A DNA stretch of 64,000 nucleotides from contig JANWVT010000002.1 of assembly GCA_025056255.1 (NCBI GenBank), positions 62,001-126,000 on the forward strand. Reading direction: 5' to 3'. Below are positions 35,423 through 43,850 of this stretch, piece after piece. The position numbers and the translations under genes were made by a program. Position 1 is the stretch's first letter; each line of letters starts with the position of its first letter. Under the pieces are notes generated by a model, which had not been told where the DNA came from, searched no databases, and worked only from the letters and a program-made list of their open reading frames with translations. The DNA comes from Bernardetiaceae bacterium (GTDB taxonomy: Bacteria; Bacteroidota; Bacteroidia; Cytophagales; Thermoflexibacteraceae).

Positions 35423-36592
35423 TTAGCATCGAAGCGTTTCTACATGCCACCGCCTAAGATACTCCATGTTGAGTTGTACTCCCAATCCGGGCTGTGAGGC
35501 ATGTAGGGCAATATCTAAAGTGCTGTTAGAAGCCTTCATTTCAATAGGGTCTGTTACGATGGCATAGCGCCCGTCTTCCCAAAATGGGAACCATTCTTGT
35601 ACAACAGCATTAGCAGTAGCAGCCATGAGTTGCACAGTAGCAGCAGAGCAGACCGGTCCGGCACAGTTGTGTAGCTGTACAAGTGTTTGATAAGCTTCTG
35701 CCATAGTGGCAATTTTTCGCGTTTCGGTAATACCCCCTGCCAAGCATACATCGGGTTGGATAGTGTGAAAAATGCGATGCTCTAAGTAGGGAATAAAGTG
35801 CTGGCGCAAGTAGAGCCTCTCGCCTCCTGCCAAAGGCAAATGTGGTAAGGCTTTACCAATTTGCAGACTTGCGCCATAGTGCAGGGTATCGGTAGGTTCT
35901 TCTACAAACTCAGGAGCTAGTTCGGCTAAGGCGCTGCCCCAGCGAATGGCATCTGCTGCGGAAAGAGCTCCGTGTAGGTCAAAGTAGAGTTGTACTTCGC
36001 TTCCTACGGCTAGGCGTACTGCCTGTGCTTTGGCAATTCCTTTTCGGGCAGAGGCAGAGTCAAGTTGTAGTACAGCCGACTGGGTTCTGCCAGCATGTTG
36101 CCGGAAGGGGTCAAATTTTAGCCCGCGCCAACCTTGTGCAACAGCTTTTTGTGCTTGTTCGGCAAATTCTTCTGGACTTTGTGCGTTGCCATACCAATGA
36201 TTGGCATATAGTGGTAGTTGCTCTCGTACTCTCCCGCCTAATAAATACCAAATAGGTTTGCCTACTGTTTTTCCTTTAATGTCCCATAGGGCAATATCAA
36301 AACCGCTCATAGCCCCATAAAGGGCAGTAGCATGTCCCATTGTCCAATAGCTCGAGCGAAAAATGTTTTGCCACAGACGCTCTGGATGTTCAGCATTAGC
36401 ACCCAAAATAAACCTTTCGCCTACGGCTTTTGCTGCTGCTAGCACGGTTTCTCCCCCTACGCCATATGGCATAGCTATTTCACCGGCTCCAGTAATCCCC
36501 TCGTCGGTTATTATTTGCAACAAAAAAAGTTGATGCTTAGGAGAGGTGTTTCGCAGGTCTACATGAAAAAGGTCTATTTGCTCAACTTTCAT
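35423..36592 (-). CDS. Enolase-superfamily sugar-acid dehydratase (MR/GalD-like)
   Basis: 389 aa. The N-terminal capping domain is followed by a (beta/alpha)7-beta barrel. Visible signatures of the mandelate racemase subgroup are GMSGFDIALWDIKGK-like text (GAMSGFDIALWDIKGK), KFDPF (catalytic Lys region), the metal ligands in YFDLHG, EEPT and GGERL, and the QPDVCLAGGITETRKIA and LHNCAGPVCSAA segments. Enzymes with this pattern dehydrate acid sugars such as galactonate. The substrate cannot be read from the sequence. Its ATG overlaps the stop of the upstream MFS gene (ATGA), so transport and dehydration are coupled. Confidence 0.88.
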   Translation of the reverse strand: MKVEQIDLFHVDLRNTSPKHQLFLLQIITDEGITGAGEIAMPYGVGGETVLAAAKAVGERFILGANAEHPERLWQNIFRSSYWTMGHATALYGAMSGFDIALWDIKGKTVGKPIWYLLGGRVREQLPLYANHWYGNAQSPEEFAEQAQKAVAQGWRGLKFDPFRQHAGRTQSAVLQLDSASARKGIAKAQAVRLAVGSEVQLYFDLHGALSAADAIRWGSALAELAPEFVEEPTDTLHYGASLQIGKALPHLPLAGGERLYLRQHFIPYLEHRIFHTIQPDVCLAGGITETRKIATMAEAYQTLVQLHNCAGPVCSAATVQLMAATANAVVQEWFPFWEDGRYAIVTDPIEMKASNSTLDIALHASQPGLGVQLNMEYLRRWHVETLRC

Positions 36593-37914
36593 GTTTGTGT
36601 ACCAATTTTTTTCTGATTGCTATGCTCTATCCATGCCAGAGAGGCAGCAGCACCAAGTTGCATAGCTCCTAACAAAATAAGGCTATAAAACGGCTCCCCG
36701 AAATGTTCTTTTAAGTAACCAAACGCATACGGTCCTACGGCACTACCCAAGCTACCTATCATATTAATTGTTCCAATAGATACAGCTATGGCAATACCTG
36801 CTCCTGAGTGGGTGGCATATGCCCAAAAACAAGGCGGTGCTCCTAAGCAACCTGTTGCTCCGAGAAAAAGCATTGCCAGTGCTCCGAGTGGATAGCCTGC
36901 TACTACCAACCATGCTGACAAGCAAATAAATGAAGTGCCTGCCAGTAACAAGCCAGTAGTATGCCAATAGCGTTCTTCAAAGCGGTCAGATGACCAACCA
37001 GCAGCAAGTTTTGAGGCAAAGCCCAAAGTAGGTGGAACAATTGCCCAAAGGGCGGCTTGAGTAGGGGAGAGTTCTCCTAATTGTTTGATCAAGAGCGGCA
37101 TCCAGGTGTTGTATCCTGTTACGCTGTTTTGCATGAAAAAATAGGTGAGACTGAGCAGCGCAATGCGGCTGTCGGCTAGTAGCGCGAAGGTTTCTTTCCA
37201 ACCCACATGAGACAGTGGAGTAGTAGTTTGCGTAGCTTTTTTTAAATAGTCGGCTTCCAGAGAGGAGAGCCATCGAACTTGTGAAGGATGGTCGGGCAAC
37301 AGCCAAATGCAAAGAATACCTACTAGCACGCTGGGAAGCCCTTGTAAAACGAACATCCACCGCCAACCACTCCACCCTAACCAATCTAAGGTAAGCATCC
37401 AAGCTGAGAGCGGTGAACCAAGAATAGAGGCAACTGTAAGTGCTCCCATGAAAATAGCAATGGCTTTGGCGCGGTCTTGCTCTACAAACCACCTGCGCAA
37501 CACTACCATCATTGCTGGAAAAAATCCTGCCTCTGCCAGCCCCAGTAGAAAGCGTAGTGTGTAAAACTGCCCGGGCGTTTGCACAAAACACATTGCTGCT
37601 GAAATAAGCCCCCACGTTGTCATGATGCGCAATATCCATAAGCGGGCACTGTAACGCTCAGCAATCATGGCGCCGGGAATTTCTAAGAGGAAATAACCAA
37701 TATAAAAAATGCCCGCCCCCAAACCGTAGACAGCATCGCTAAATTGGAGCTCGTCTTTCATTTGTAGGGCGGCATAGCTAATATTGGCGCGGTCTAACTG
37801 TGCCATAAAATAGCACAACATACTAAATGGCATGATGCGCCACATGATACGCCGCCTGAGTGCTTTTATTTGCTCAGGAGGGAGTATTGCTTTTTCTAAT
37901 GTTACAGCGGACAT
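36589..37914 (-). CDS. MFS transporter, anion:cation symporter (galactonate/tartrate-like) family
   Basis: 441 aa, 12 predicted inner-membrane helices. The N-terminus RRIMWRIMPFSMLCYFMAQLDRANISYAALQM and GIFYIGYFLLEIPGAMIAERY are the ACS-family signature, and LRFLLGLAEAGFFPAMMVVLRRWF is its second motif. ACS members import organic acids such as galactonate, glucarate, phthalate or tartrate with protons. It is the first gene of a two-gene unit with the dehydratase, so it probably imports the dehydratase substrate. No regulator gene of this unit is adjacent. Confidence 0.9.
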   Translation of the reverse strand: MSAVTLEKAILPPEQIKALRRRIMWRIMPFSMLCYFMAQLDRANISYAALQMKDELQFSDAVYGLGAGIFYIGYFLLEIPGAMIAERYSARLWILRIMTTWGLISAAMCFVQTPGQFYTLRFLLGLAEAGFFPAMMVVLRRWFVEQDRAKAIAIFMGALTVASILGSPLSAWMLTLDWLGWSGWRWMFVLQGLPSVLVGILCIWLLPDHPSQVRWLSSLEADYLKKATQTTTPLSHVGWKETFALLADSRIALLSLTYFFMQNSVTGYNTWMPLLIKQLGELSPTQAALWAIVPPTLGFASKLAAGWSSDRFEERYWHTTGLLLAGTSFICLSAWLVVAGYPLGALAMLFLGATGCLGAPPCFWAYATHSGAGIAIAVSIGTINMIGSLGSAVGPYAFGYLKEHFGEPFYSLILLGAMQLGAAASLAWIEHSNQKKIGTQT

Positions 37915-37980
37915 AATAAGCAGTCAGTACGACTTAAAGAGCCTATCCTGACCTCTGCATAATCAATCAACCTTGTATTG

Positions 37981-39669
37981 TTATTGCTGATGTTTTTTCA
38001 GTTCTTCTTCCCGAAGCGCCCGACGGAGTATTTTGCCTACATTGGTTTTAGGCAACTCGGTACGAAACTCGATGTATTTGGGCTGCTTGTAGTTGGTAAA
38101 GTTGTCTTTGCAGTACTGTCGGAGCTCTTCTTCTGTAAGGGACTGGTCGCGCTTCACTACAAATATTTTCACTGCTTCGGTAGATTTGGGGTCAGGCACA
38201 CCAATAGCAGCCACTTCCAATACCTTGGGGTGTAGTGCCACTACGTCCTCAATCTCGTTGGGATACACGTTGAAGCCGGATACTAAAATCATTTCTTTTT
38301 TCCTGTCCACAATTTTAAAATAGCCTCCGGGCAGTTGAATGCCAATGTCGCCAGTTGCCAGCCAACCGTCTTTAAGTACTTTTTCAGTTTCTTCGGGGCG
38401 CTGCCAATAGCCTGCCATAATTTGCGGTCCGTATGCCCAAATTTCACCCGGCTCGCCTAAGGGGGCAGTGCTGCCATCTTCTAACACAATTTTCATCACA
38501 GTAGAAGGCAGCGGAATACCAATGGTGCCGAGCCGCCCTGTGCCATCAGTAGGATTGCAAGAAAGCACAGGTGAGCTTTCCGTGAGTCCATATCCCTCTG
38601 CCAAATAGCAGCCAGTTACTTTGCGCCAGTTTTCGGCTACCACCGCCTGTACTGCCATGCCACCGCCTACTGATACTTTGAGCTTAGAAAAGTTGAGTGC
38701 ACGGAAAGCTGGTTGATTGAGTAGCCCATTGAAAAGTGTATTTACCCCTGTAATAGCTGTAAAAGGATGCTTTGCCAAGTCCCTGATGAAAGACTTCATG
38801 TCGCGCGGGTTGGTAATCAGCAAATTAGCACCCCCCATCATAAAAAATCCGAAACAGTTTACTGTTAACGAGAAGATGTGGTACAGTGGCAGCGCTGTCA
38901 CTACTAATTCCTTGCCTAATTCTAAGGAAACTTCCATAGCACCGCGCATCTGCGACACATTAGCAGTGATATTTCGGTGAGTAAGCATAGCGCCTTTGGA
39001 AACCCCTGTAGTGCCGCCCGTGTATTGAATAAATGCTATATCCGAAGATTGAATAGCAGGCTTTGTAAAAGGAAGCTTGGCGCCTTCTGTCAATGCATCG
39101 CGCAGCATTACTGCTTGCGGAATATGGTAGGCTGGCACCATTTTTTTGACATATTTCACTACTGCATTCACAATTTGCCGTTTAGGAAAAGGCAGAAAAT
39201 CCCCAATTTCGGAAATGATGACATGTTTGAGAGCAGGTGTATGGGGCAGTACTTTTTCCAAAGTAGCGGCAAAATTGGCAAGAATGACAATCGCTTTGGC
39301 GCCTGAATCGTTGAACTGGTGCTCCATTTCGCGAGGAGTGTAAAGCGGATTGGTATTGACCACTATCATGCCTGCCCGTAAAATGCCAAACATTACAACC
39401 GGATATGCCATTACATTGGGCATCTGTATAGCTACGCGATCGCCTTTTTTCAGATCTGTTTTGTTTTGCAAATAAGCGGCAAATTGCGCCGAAAGTTTGT
39501 CTATTTCCCTGAAGGTCAGCGTCTTGTCCATATGTATAAATGCTGGATTGTCTGCATATTGCGCAAAGGCTGTTTCCAGCATGGCAGGAATAGAAGCAAA
39601 CTCATCAGGATTGATTTCACGAGGCATCCTCGCAGGATAGCTCTCGAACCATGGATATGACTGATTCAT
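37981..39669 (-). CDS. fadD: Long-chain fatty acid--CoA ligase
   Basis: 562 aa from ATG 39669 ([20 protein letters not shown], the usual FadD start); an upstream in-frame ATG at 39771 is unlikely. It activates fatty acids with ATP and CoA. The adenylate-forming core motif is [60 protein letters not shown] and [22 protein letters not shown] follow, and the C-terminal [11 protein letters not shown] supplies the catalytic Lys. It works on the inner face of the inner membrane. No beta-oxidation genes are nearby. The closest gene on this strand is the MFS gene, 66 bases downstream. Confidence 0.93.
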   Translation of the reverse strand: MNQSYPWFESYPARMPREINPDEFASIPAMLETAFAQYADNPAFIHMDKTLTFREIDKLSAQFAAYLQNKTDLKKGDRVAIQMPNVMAYPVVMFGILRAGMIVVNTNPLYTPREMEHQFNDSGAKAIVILANFAATLEKVLPHTPALKHVIISEIGDFLPFPKRQIVNAVVKYVKKMVPAYHIPQAVMLRDALTEGAKLPFTKPAIQSSDIAFIQYTGGTTGVSKGAMLTHRNITANVSQMRGAMEVSLELGKELVVTALPLYHIFSLTVNCFGFFMMGGANLLITNPRDMKSFIRDLAKHPFTAITGVNTLFNGLLNQPAFRALNFSKLKVSVGGGMAVQAVVAENWRKVTGCYLAEGYGLTESSPVLSCNPTDGTGRLGTIGIPLPSTVMKIVLEDGSTAPLGEPGEIWAYGPQIMAGYWQRPEETEKVLKDGWLATGDIGIQLPGGYFKIVDRKKEMILVSGFNVYPNEIEDVVALHPKVLEVAAIGVPDPKSTEAVKIFVVKRDQSLTEEELRQYCKDNFTNYKQPKYIEFRTELPKTNVGKILRRALREEELKKHQQ

Positions 39670-39824
39670 GGGCTTGTGCGTTAAATTTTCATATTTAGGT
39701 TTCTCTACCTGCAATTTACAGATTTGTATGATTTTGGTAGCCGATTGACGAGTTAAATGGGTACTCTGCAAAATACATTTGTTTGTATGGTAAAGAGCTT
39801 AGCAATAAATGGAAGATTGGTTGG

Positions 39825-39862
39825 AAAAAAAAACAGGTCATCTTGGGAAATTCAAGATGACC
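39825..39862 (-). terminator. Rho-independent terminator after sucC
   Basis: GGTCATCTTG (39836-39845) pairs with CAAGATGACC (39853-39862) over a 7-nt loop; on the minus strand a T9 run (39833-39825) follows. Confidence 0.9.
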
Positions 39863-39887
39863 CATCTGTGAGTTGATGTGTGTGGCA

Positions 39888-41111
39888 TTATTTTTCTAAT
39901 GCTGCCAGCGCCTGTTGTACTTTGGCGGCTGCATCTTTGAGTAAAATAGCAGAGGTTACTTTTAGCCCCGATTCTTCAATCACGCGTGCGGCTTCTTCGG
40001 CGTTAGTGCCTTGCAATCGGACAATAATCGGAATATTGATATTGCCAATTTTTTTATAGGCTTCTACGATGCCATTGGCAACTCGATCGCAGCGTACAAT
40101 GCCGCCAAATATGTTAATGAGGATAGCTTTTACGTTGGGGTCTTTCAAAATAATACGGAACCCTGCTTCTACTGTTTGGGCATTGGCGCTACCGCCTACA
40201 TCTAAGAAATTAGCAGGCTCTCCGCCCGACAGTTTGATGATGTCCATGGTAGCCATTGCCAGTCCAGCGCCATTTACCATGCAGCCCACGTTACCGTCTA
40301 ATTTTACATAGTTGAGTCCCGATGCGGAAGCCTCTACTTCAAGGGGGTCTTCTTCGTTGAGGTCGCGCATAGCAGCAAGGTCGGGATGGCGAAACAGGGC
40401 GTTATCGTCTAAGTTTACCTTAGCGTCCACAGCGATAATTTTATTGTCAGCTGTTTTCAGGCAAGGGTTGATTTCAAACTGAACGGCATCGGTAGCGTCG
40501 TAGGCATTGTAAAGAGCCGTAATAAACTCTATCATGCCTTGATGGGCTTCTCCTGTTAAGCCCAATTTGTCGGCAACTTCTTTTGCCTGTTCGGGTTGCA
40601 AACCTTTGAGGGGGTCTACCCATACTTTGATAATTTTTTCAGGTGAATGATGAGCCACCTCTTCAATATCCATACCGCCTTCGGTACTCGCCATGATAAC
40701 GTTGCAAGCTTTAGAGCGGTCTAAAAGGATTGCCACATAATATTCTTTGGGTTCACTTTCGCCCTTGTAGTAAACATCCTGAGCAATTAATACTTTGTGT
40801 ACTTTGCGTCCTTGCTCTCCGGTTTGGAGGGTAACAAGGGTATTCCCGAGCAGGTTTCGCGCTACGGTTTCTACTTTTTCTAACGAGGTACAGAATTTTA
40901 CGCCTTCTTGGTTAGTTTCAATGGTTCTACCTTTGCCGCGTCCGCCAGCGTGGATTTGTGCTTTCACCACCCAGCCTTGGGTGCCTGTAGAGGCTTGCAG
41001 TTGGCGAGCTGCTTCTACGGCAGCTTCAGGCGTGTCTGCTACAATGCCTTCCTGAATACGCACACCATAACTTTTCAATATTTCTTTTGCCTGATATTCG
41101 TGAATGTTCAT
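39888..41111 (-). CDS. sucC: Succinyl-CoA synthetase (ADP-forming) subunit beta
   Basis: 407 aa from ATG 41111 ([17 protein letters not shown]), the canonical start; a longer in-frame start at 41240 lies inside the exonuclease gene and upstream of the promoter. TCA-cycle enzyme; the beta subunit binds nucleotide through an ATP-grasp domain ([14 protein letters not shown]) and closes with [16 protein letters not shown] and [16 protein letters not shown]. sucD is not beside it in this window. It has its own promoter (41141-41170) and a strong terminator. Confidence 0.97.
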   Translation of the reverse strand: MNIHEYQAKEILKSYGVRIQEGIVADTPEAAVEAARQLQASTGTQGWVVKAQIHAGGRGKGRTIETNQEGVKFCTSLEKVETVARNLLGNTLVTLQTGEQGRKVHKVLIAQDVYYKGESEPKEYYVAILLDRSKACNVIMASTEGGMDIEEVAHHSPEKIIKVWVDPLKGLQPEQAKEVADKLGLTGEAHQGMIEFITALYNAYDATDAVQFEINPCLKTADNKIIAVDAKVNLDDNALFRHPDLAAMRDLNEEDPLEVEASASGLNYVKLDGNVGCMVNGAGLAMATMDIIKLSGGEPANFLDVGGSANAQTVEAGFRIILKDPNVKAILINIFGGIVRCDRVANGIVEAYKKIGNINIPIIVRLQGTNAEEAARVIEESGLKVTSAILLKDAAAKVQQALAALEK

Positions 41112-41140
41112 AATGGGCGAAAGTTTAATATCCGGAGCGC

Positions 41141-41170
41141 CAAAGTTAAGTAATCCACATGAATGAACAA
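41141..41170 (-). promoter_or_regulatory. Promoter of sucC with -33 and -7 boxes
   Basis: Minus strand: TTG at 41170-41168 and TAACTTTG at 41148-41141, exactly 19 bases apart, as in the Bacteroidota consensus. Transcription should start about 41137, some 25 nt before ATG 41111. It lies within about 35 bases of the end of the upstream exonuclease gene (41176). Confidence 0.8.
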
Positions 41171-41175
41171 CTTTT

Positions 41176-41814
41176 TTATTCGTACTCCTCTTCTTCCCAA
41201 AATGCCAAATCTTGTTCGTCCACCCGAAATTTTTCGGCATTTTTCAAAATGAGCATTAAGCAGCGTCCTGTGAGGATGGCATCTTCTAATGCATTATGGG
41301 TTTCGGTTTGGCGTTCCATTCCAAAGTAAGCCGCTACACTTTTGAGACTCAATGACTTAGGCGTATGAATGCCATTTGCCTTTAAAATGCGGAAGTAAAA
41401 ATTGGATAGTACAAACAAATCCAGAGGACGGAGTGAGAACTCCCAACTCATTTGGCATTTTTTATAAGCAAAGCGCAAAAAATTGATATCGGTTGTTACG
41501 CTTTGCCCGCATACAACAATGCGCCGCAAATCGCTGCGTGTGGATAGGTTGAGCTCTTCCATAAGCCACTCTTCAAAGTCTTCCAGCATTTCATGAATCA
41601 TAGGCGCTTCCTCTAAGTCGGCAAGAGTAAGCTCGTGCACTTGGGCAGAAGGAATAGCAAACCGCTCGGGATGCTCAGGATAGACATTAGTTAGGTAGGT
41701 AGAAATTTCATCCCATCGGTCGTCGTACAATACAGCCCCTATTTGAATAATTTCGTGATAGTCGGGCTCCAATCCTGTTGTTTCTACATCAAAAACTAAG
41801 TACGGCATGTGCAA
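41176..41814 (-). CDS. DEDDh 3'-5' exonuclease
   Basis: 212 aa, single exonuclease domain like DnaQ epsilon or RNase T. The catalytic acids are in FDVETTGLEPD (Exo I), TDINFLRFAYKK (Exo II) and THNALEDAILTGRCL (Exo III, with the His). No polymerase or other domain follows; the C-terminus is acidic (FWEEEEYE). Whether it acts on DNA or RNA cannot be told. It is upstream of sucC, but sucC has its own promoter. A second Met is at residue 3 (41808). Confidence 0.85.
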   Translation of the reverse strand: MHMPYLVFDVETTGLEPDYHEIIQIGAVLYDDRWDEISTYLTNVYPEHPERFAIPSAQVHELTLADLEEAPMIHEMLEDFEEWLMEELNLSTRSDLRRIVVCGQSVTTDINFLRFAYKKCQMSWEFSLRPLDLFVLSNFYFRILKANGIHTPKSLSLKSVAAYFGMERQTETHNALEDAILTGRCLMLILKNAEKFRVDEQDLAFWEEEEYE

Positions 41815-42208
41815 ATTATTTTTTGCCGCAAGTTAAGCAGTTGTGCAGATTAAGTGCTGCTGTTCACACAAGCAAGCAATAGGGTTGGCATCGCAAATGA
41901 GCAGAAGCTACATCAACTTGATAGCCAACTGCTTACAGTCAAAAAAGAACAAGAAGTGAGCATTAGCCAGAATAGCATTACACTGGTGTGTGCTTACAAA
42001 CAATGCTTGTTACTTGTGAAGACACAAACAACAGCAGCCTGCAAACAACCCATAAGAATGAGTGCTTAACATCGCCTCATTCGCATTAAAATCAGCCAAC
42101 AACTCCTAAAAGGCACGGATTTAACACTGGGTTCACATCCTTTATGAAAAAGAAATATAGCTTTGAGGCAACTTTATCGTTTTGCGAGTTTTCGCAAGCT
42201 CTTTCTTT
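41815..42208. other. Divergent intergenic region
   Basis: About 390 bases between the exonuclease gene (minus) and the phosphate transporter gene (plus). It holds the transporter -7 box (42158-42165). A 71-codon frame at 41854-42069 has no coding features and is not considered real. Confidence 0.5.
42158..42165 (+). promoter_or_regulatory. -7 box for the Pit transporter gene
   Basis: TAGCTTTG matches TAnnTTTG, 43 bases before ATG 42209. No clear -33 TTTG is seen. Confidence 0.5.
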
Positions 42209-43618
42209 ATGTTTGGACTTGAGTTATCACTGTCTGCCGTACTGATTTTCTGCATTCTTTGTGCACTTGCATTTGAATTTATCAATGGTTTTCACGATAC
42301 AGCTAACGCTGTTGCCACTGTTATCTACACTAACTCGCTAAGACCTATTCCTGCTGTGGTTTGGTCTGGCATCTGGAACTTCATTGGCGTACTTACTGGC
42401 GGCATTTCCGTAGCAATAGCCATTATCAATATTTTGCCTATCGACACTATTTTAGATACCAACATAGGGCATAGTGTAGCATTGGTATTAGCTATTTTGC
42501 TGACTGCTATTTTTTGGAACTTGGGCACGTGGTATTTAGGGCTACCTTGTTCCAGTTCGCATACGCTCATTGGCTCTATCATTGGCGCTGGTTTTGGCTA
42601 TTCGTTACTTAATGCAGAAGTAGCAACAAGTGCAGTCAATTGGGGAGAGGCGCGTAAAATAGGCTCGGCACTGCTTTTTTCTCCTTTACTCGGGTTTGGG
42701 CTAACCGTATTCCTCATGTTTTTGCTTCGCTTTGTTTTTAAAGCCGACAGCAAAATTTTTAGAGAGCCACCCAAAGGCGAGCCGCCGCCTTGGTGGATTC
42801 GCACTATTCTCATTCTAACTTGCACCGGAGTAAGTTATTCACACGGCTCTAACGACGGGCAAAAGGGCATCGGGCTGGTAATGCTGGTATTAGTGAGCTT
42901 CTCACCTGTATACTTCGCCTTAGATACCAGCAAAGACAGCCAACAACTTAACAGCGGACTGGCTGGTTTTCAGCGAACTATTCAGCAAATCAACTTGCAA
43001 GAGTTGGCTAAACGCGACAGTGCTCAACTTGCCGATATCAACAGTAAACTTACATGGATGCAGCAAGAACTCATAAAGTACGGCTCTTTGGACAATCTAC
43101 CGCCAGAAGAACGCTTCGAGTTTCGAAAAGCAATCCTATTGGCAGAAAAGTTTTTCCGCGATGCAGAAAAAAATAGTGTGCCGGGCATTAGCCAAGAACA
43201 ACTTGTCTCTGTAAAAGCAGCACTGAAACTCATTACGCCTTTTACTAATTATGCTCCCGTTTGGGTAATTCTTGCTGTGGCTCTATCACTTGGTTTTGGA
43301 ACTATGGTAGGGTGGAAGCGCATTGTTGTTACTATTGGCGAGAAAATAGGCAAGCAGCATCTCACATATGCGCAGGGCGCTAGTGCCGAAACAGTAGCAG
43401 CCGGCACTATCGGATTAGCATCTGCTTTGGGGCTCTCTGTAAGCACCACACAAGTACTTTCCTCAGGTATTGCCGGAGCTATGGTAGCCTCTAATGGCTT
43501 GAAAAACCTACAAGGCAGTACTATTAAGAATATTCTGATAGCATGGTTGCTAACTTTCCCAGTTTGTATGGCAGGAGCGGGTACACTGTTTCTGATAATT
43601 AGGTGGCTTATAGATTAG
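42209..43618 (+). CDS. pit: Inorganic phosphate transporter, PiT family
   Basis: 469 aa from ATG 42209; TTG 42182 would add nine residues and is less likely. About ten inner-membrane helices. The two PiT signatures are present: FEFINGFHDTANAVATVIYT near the N-terminus and the paired GASAETVAAGTIGLASALGLSVSTTQVLSSGIAG near the C-terminus, plus GVSYSHGSNDGQKGIGLVML in the middle. Between them lies a soluble, helical insert (about residues 250-340) rich in Gln and Glu, longer than in E. coli PitA. It imports phosphate (or metal-phosphate) with protons. It is followed by a strong terminator. Confidence 0.92.
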   Translation: MFGLELSLSAVLIFCILCALAFEFINGFHDTANAVATVIYTNSLRPIPAVVWSGIWNFIGVLTGGISVAIAIINILPIDTILDTNIGHSVALVLAILLTAIFWNLGTWYLGLPCSSSHTLIGSIIGAGFGYSLLNAEVATSAVNWGEARKIGSALLFSPLLGFGLTVFLMFLLRFVFKADSKIFREPPKGEPPPWWIRTILILTCTGVSYSHGSNDGQKGIGLVMLVLVSFSPVYFALDTSKDSQQLNSGLAGFQRTIQQINLQELAKRDSAQLADINSKLTWMQQELIKYGSLDNLPPEERFEFRKAILLAEKFFRDAEKNSVPGISQEQLVSVKAALKLITPFTNYAPVWVILAVALSLGFGTMVGWKRIVVTIGEKIGKQHLTYAQGASAETVAAGTIGLASALGLSVSTTQVLSSGIAGAMVASNGLKNLQGSTIKNILIAWLLTFPVCMAGAGTLFLIIRWLID

Positions 43619-43646
43619 CACAAGTATTTATTTTATCTGTTTGTAG

Positions 43647-43681
43647 CTGCTCAAACTTGTTTGGTTGAGCAGTTTTTTTTT
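43647..43681 (+). terminator. Rho-independent terminator after pit
   Basis: CTGCTCAA (43647-43654) pairs with TTGAGCAG (43665-43672) over a 10-nt loop and runs straight into a long T run. Confidence 0.9.
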
Positions 43682-43699
43682 ATCTTTCTTTATAGAAAT

Positions 43700-43789
43700 A
43701 TGAAGGCAATTATCTCTGACATTTTGGGCGTATTTTTGCTTACCTTTTCAATCGTATATTTATTCATCGCCCCTAACCCCAAAATTTAA
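43700..43789 (+). CDS. Candidate 29-residue membrane peptide
   Basis: An ATG at 43700 opens a 29-codon frame ending at TAA 43787. It reads MKAIISDILGVFLLTFSIVY then LFIAPNPKI: a short polar start, one hydrophobic segment of about 17 residues and a Pro/Lys tail, the shape of small single-pass subunits. It is 61 bases before nrdA and just after the pit terminator. It has no recognised family and could be chance. Confidence 0.35.
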   Translation: MKAIISDILGVFLLTFSIVYLFIAPNPKI

Positions 43790-43850
43790 CTGTACAAACC
43801 TCATAGTAAACTAATTACCACCACAGTGTTATTGTATTAAACTTATCCAT

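Noticed and set aside
41112-41240. Longer in-frame start for sucC
   Set aside because: It overlaps the exonuclease gene and lies upstream of the sucC promoter; [12 protein letters not shown] at 41111 is the family start.
41854-42069. 71-codon open frame upstream of the phosphate transporter gene
   Set aside because: No family signal, no promoter or start context, composition of intergenic DNA; treated as non-coding.
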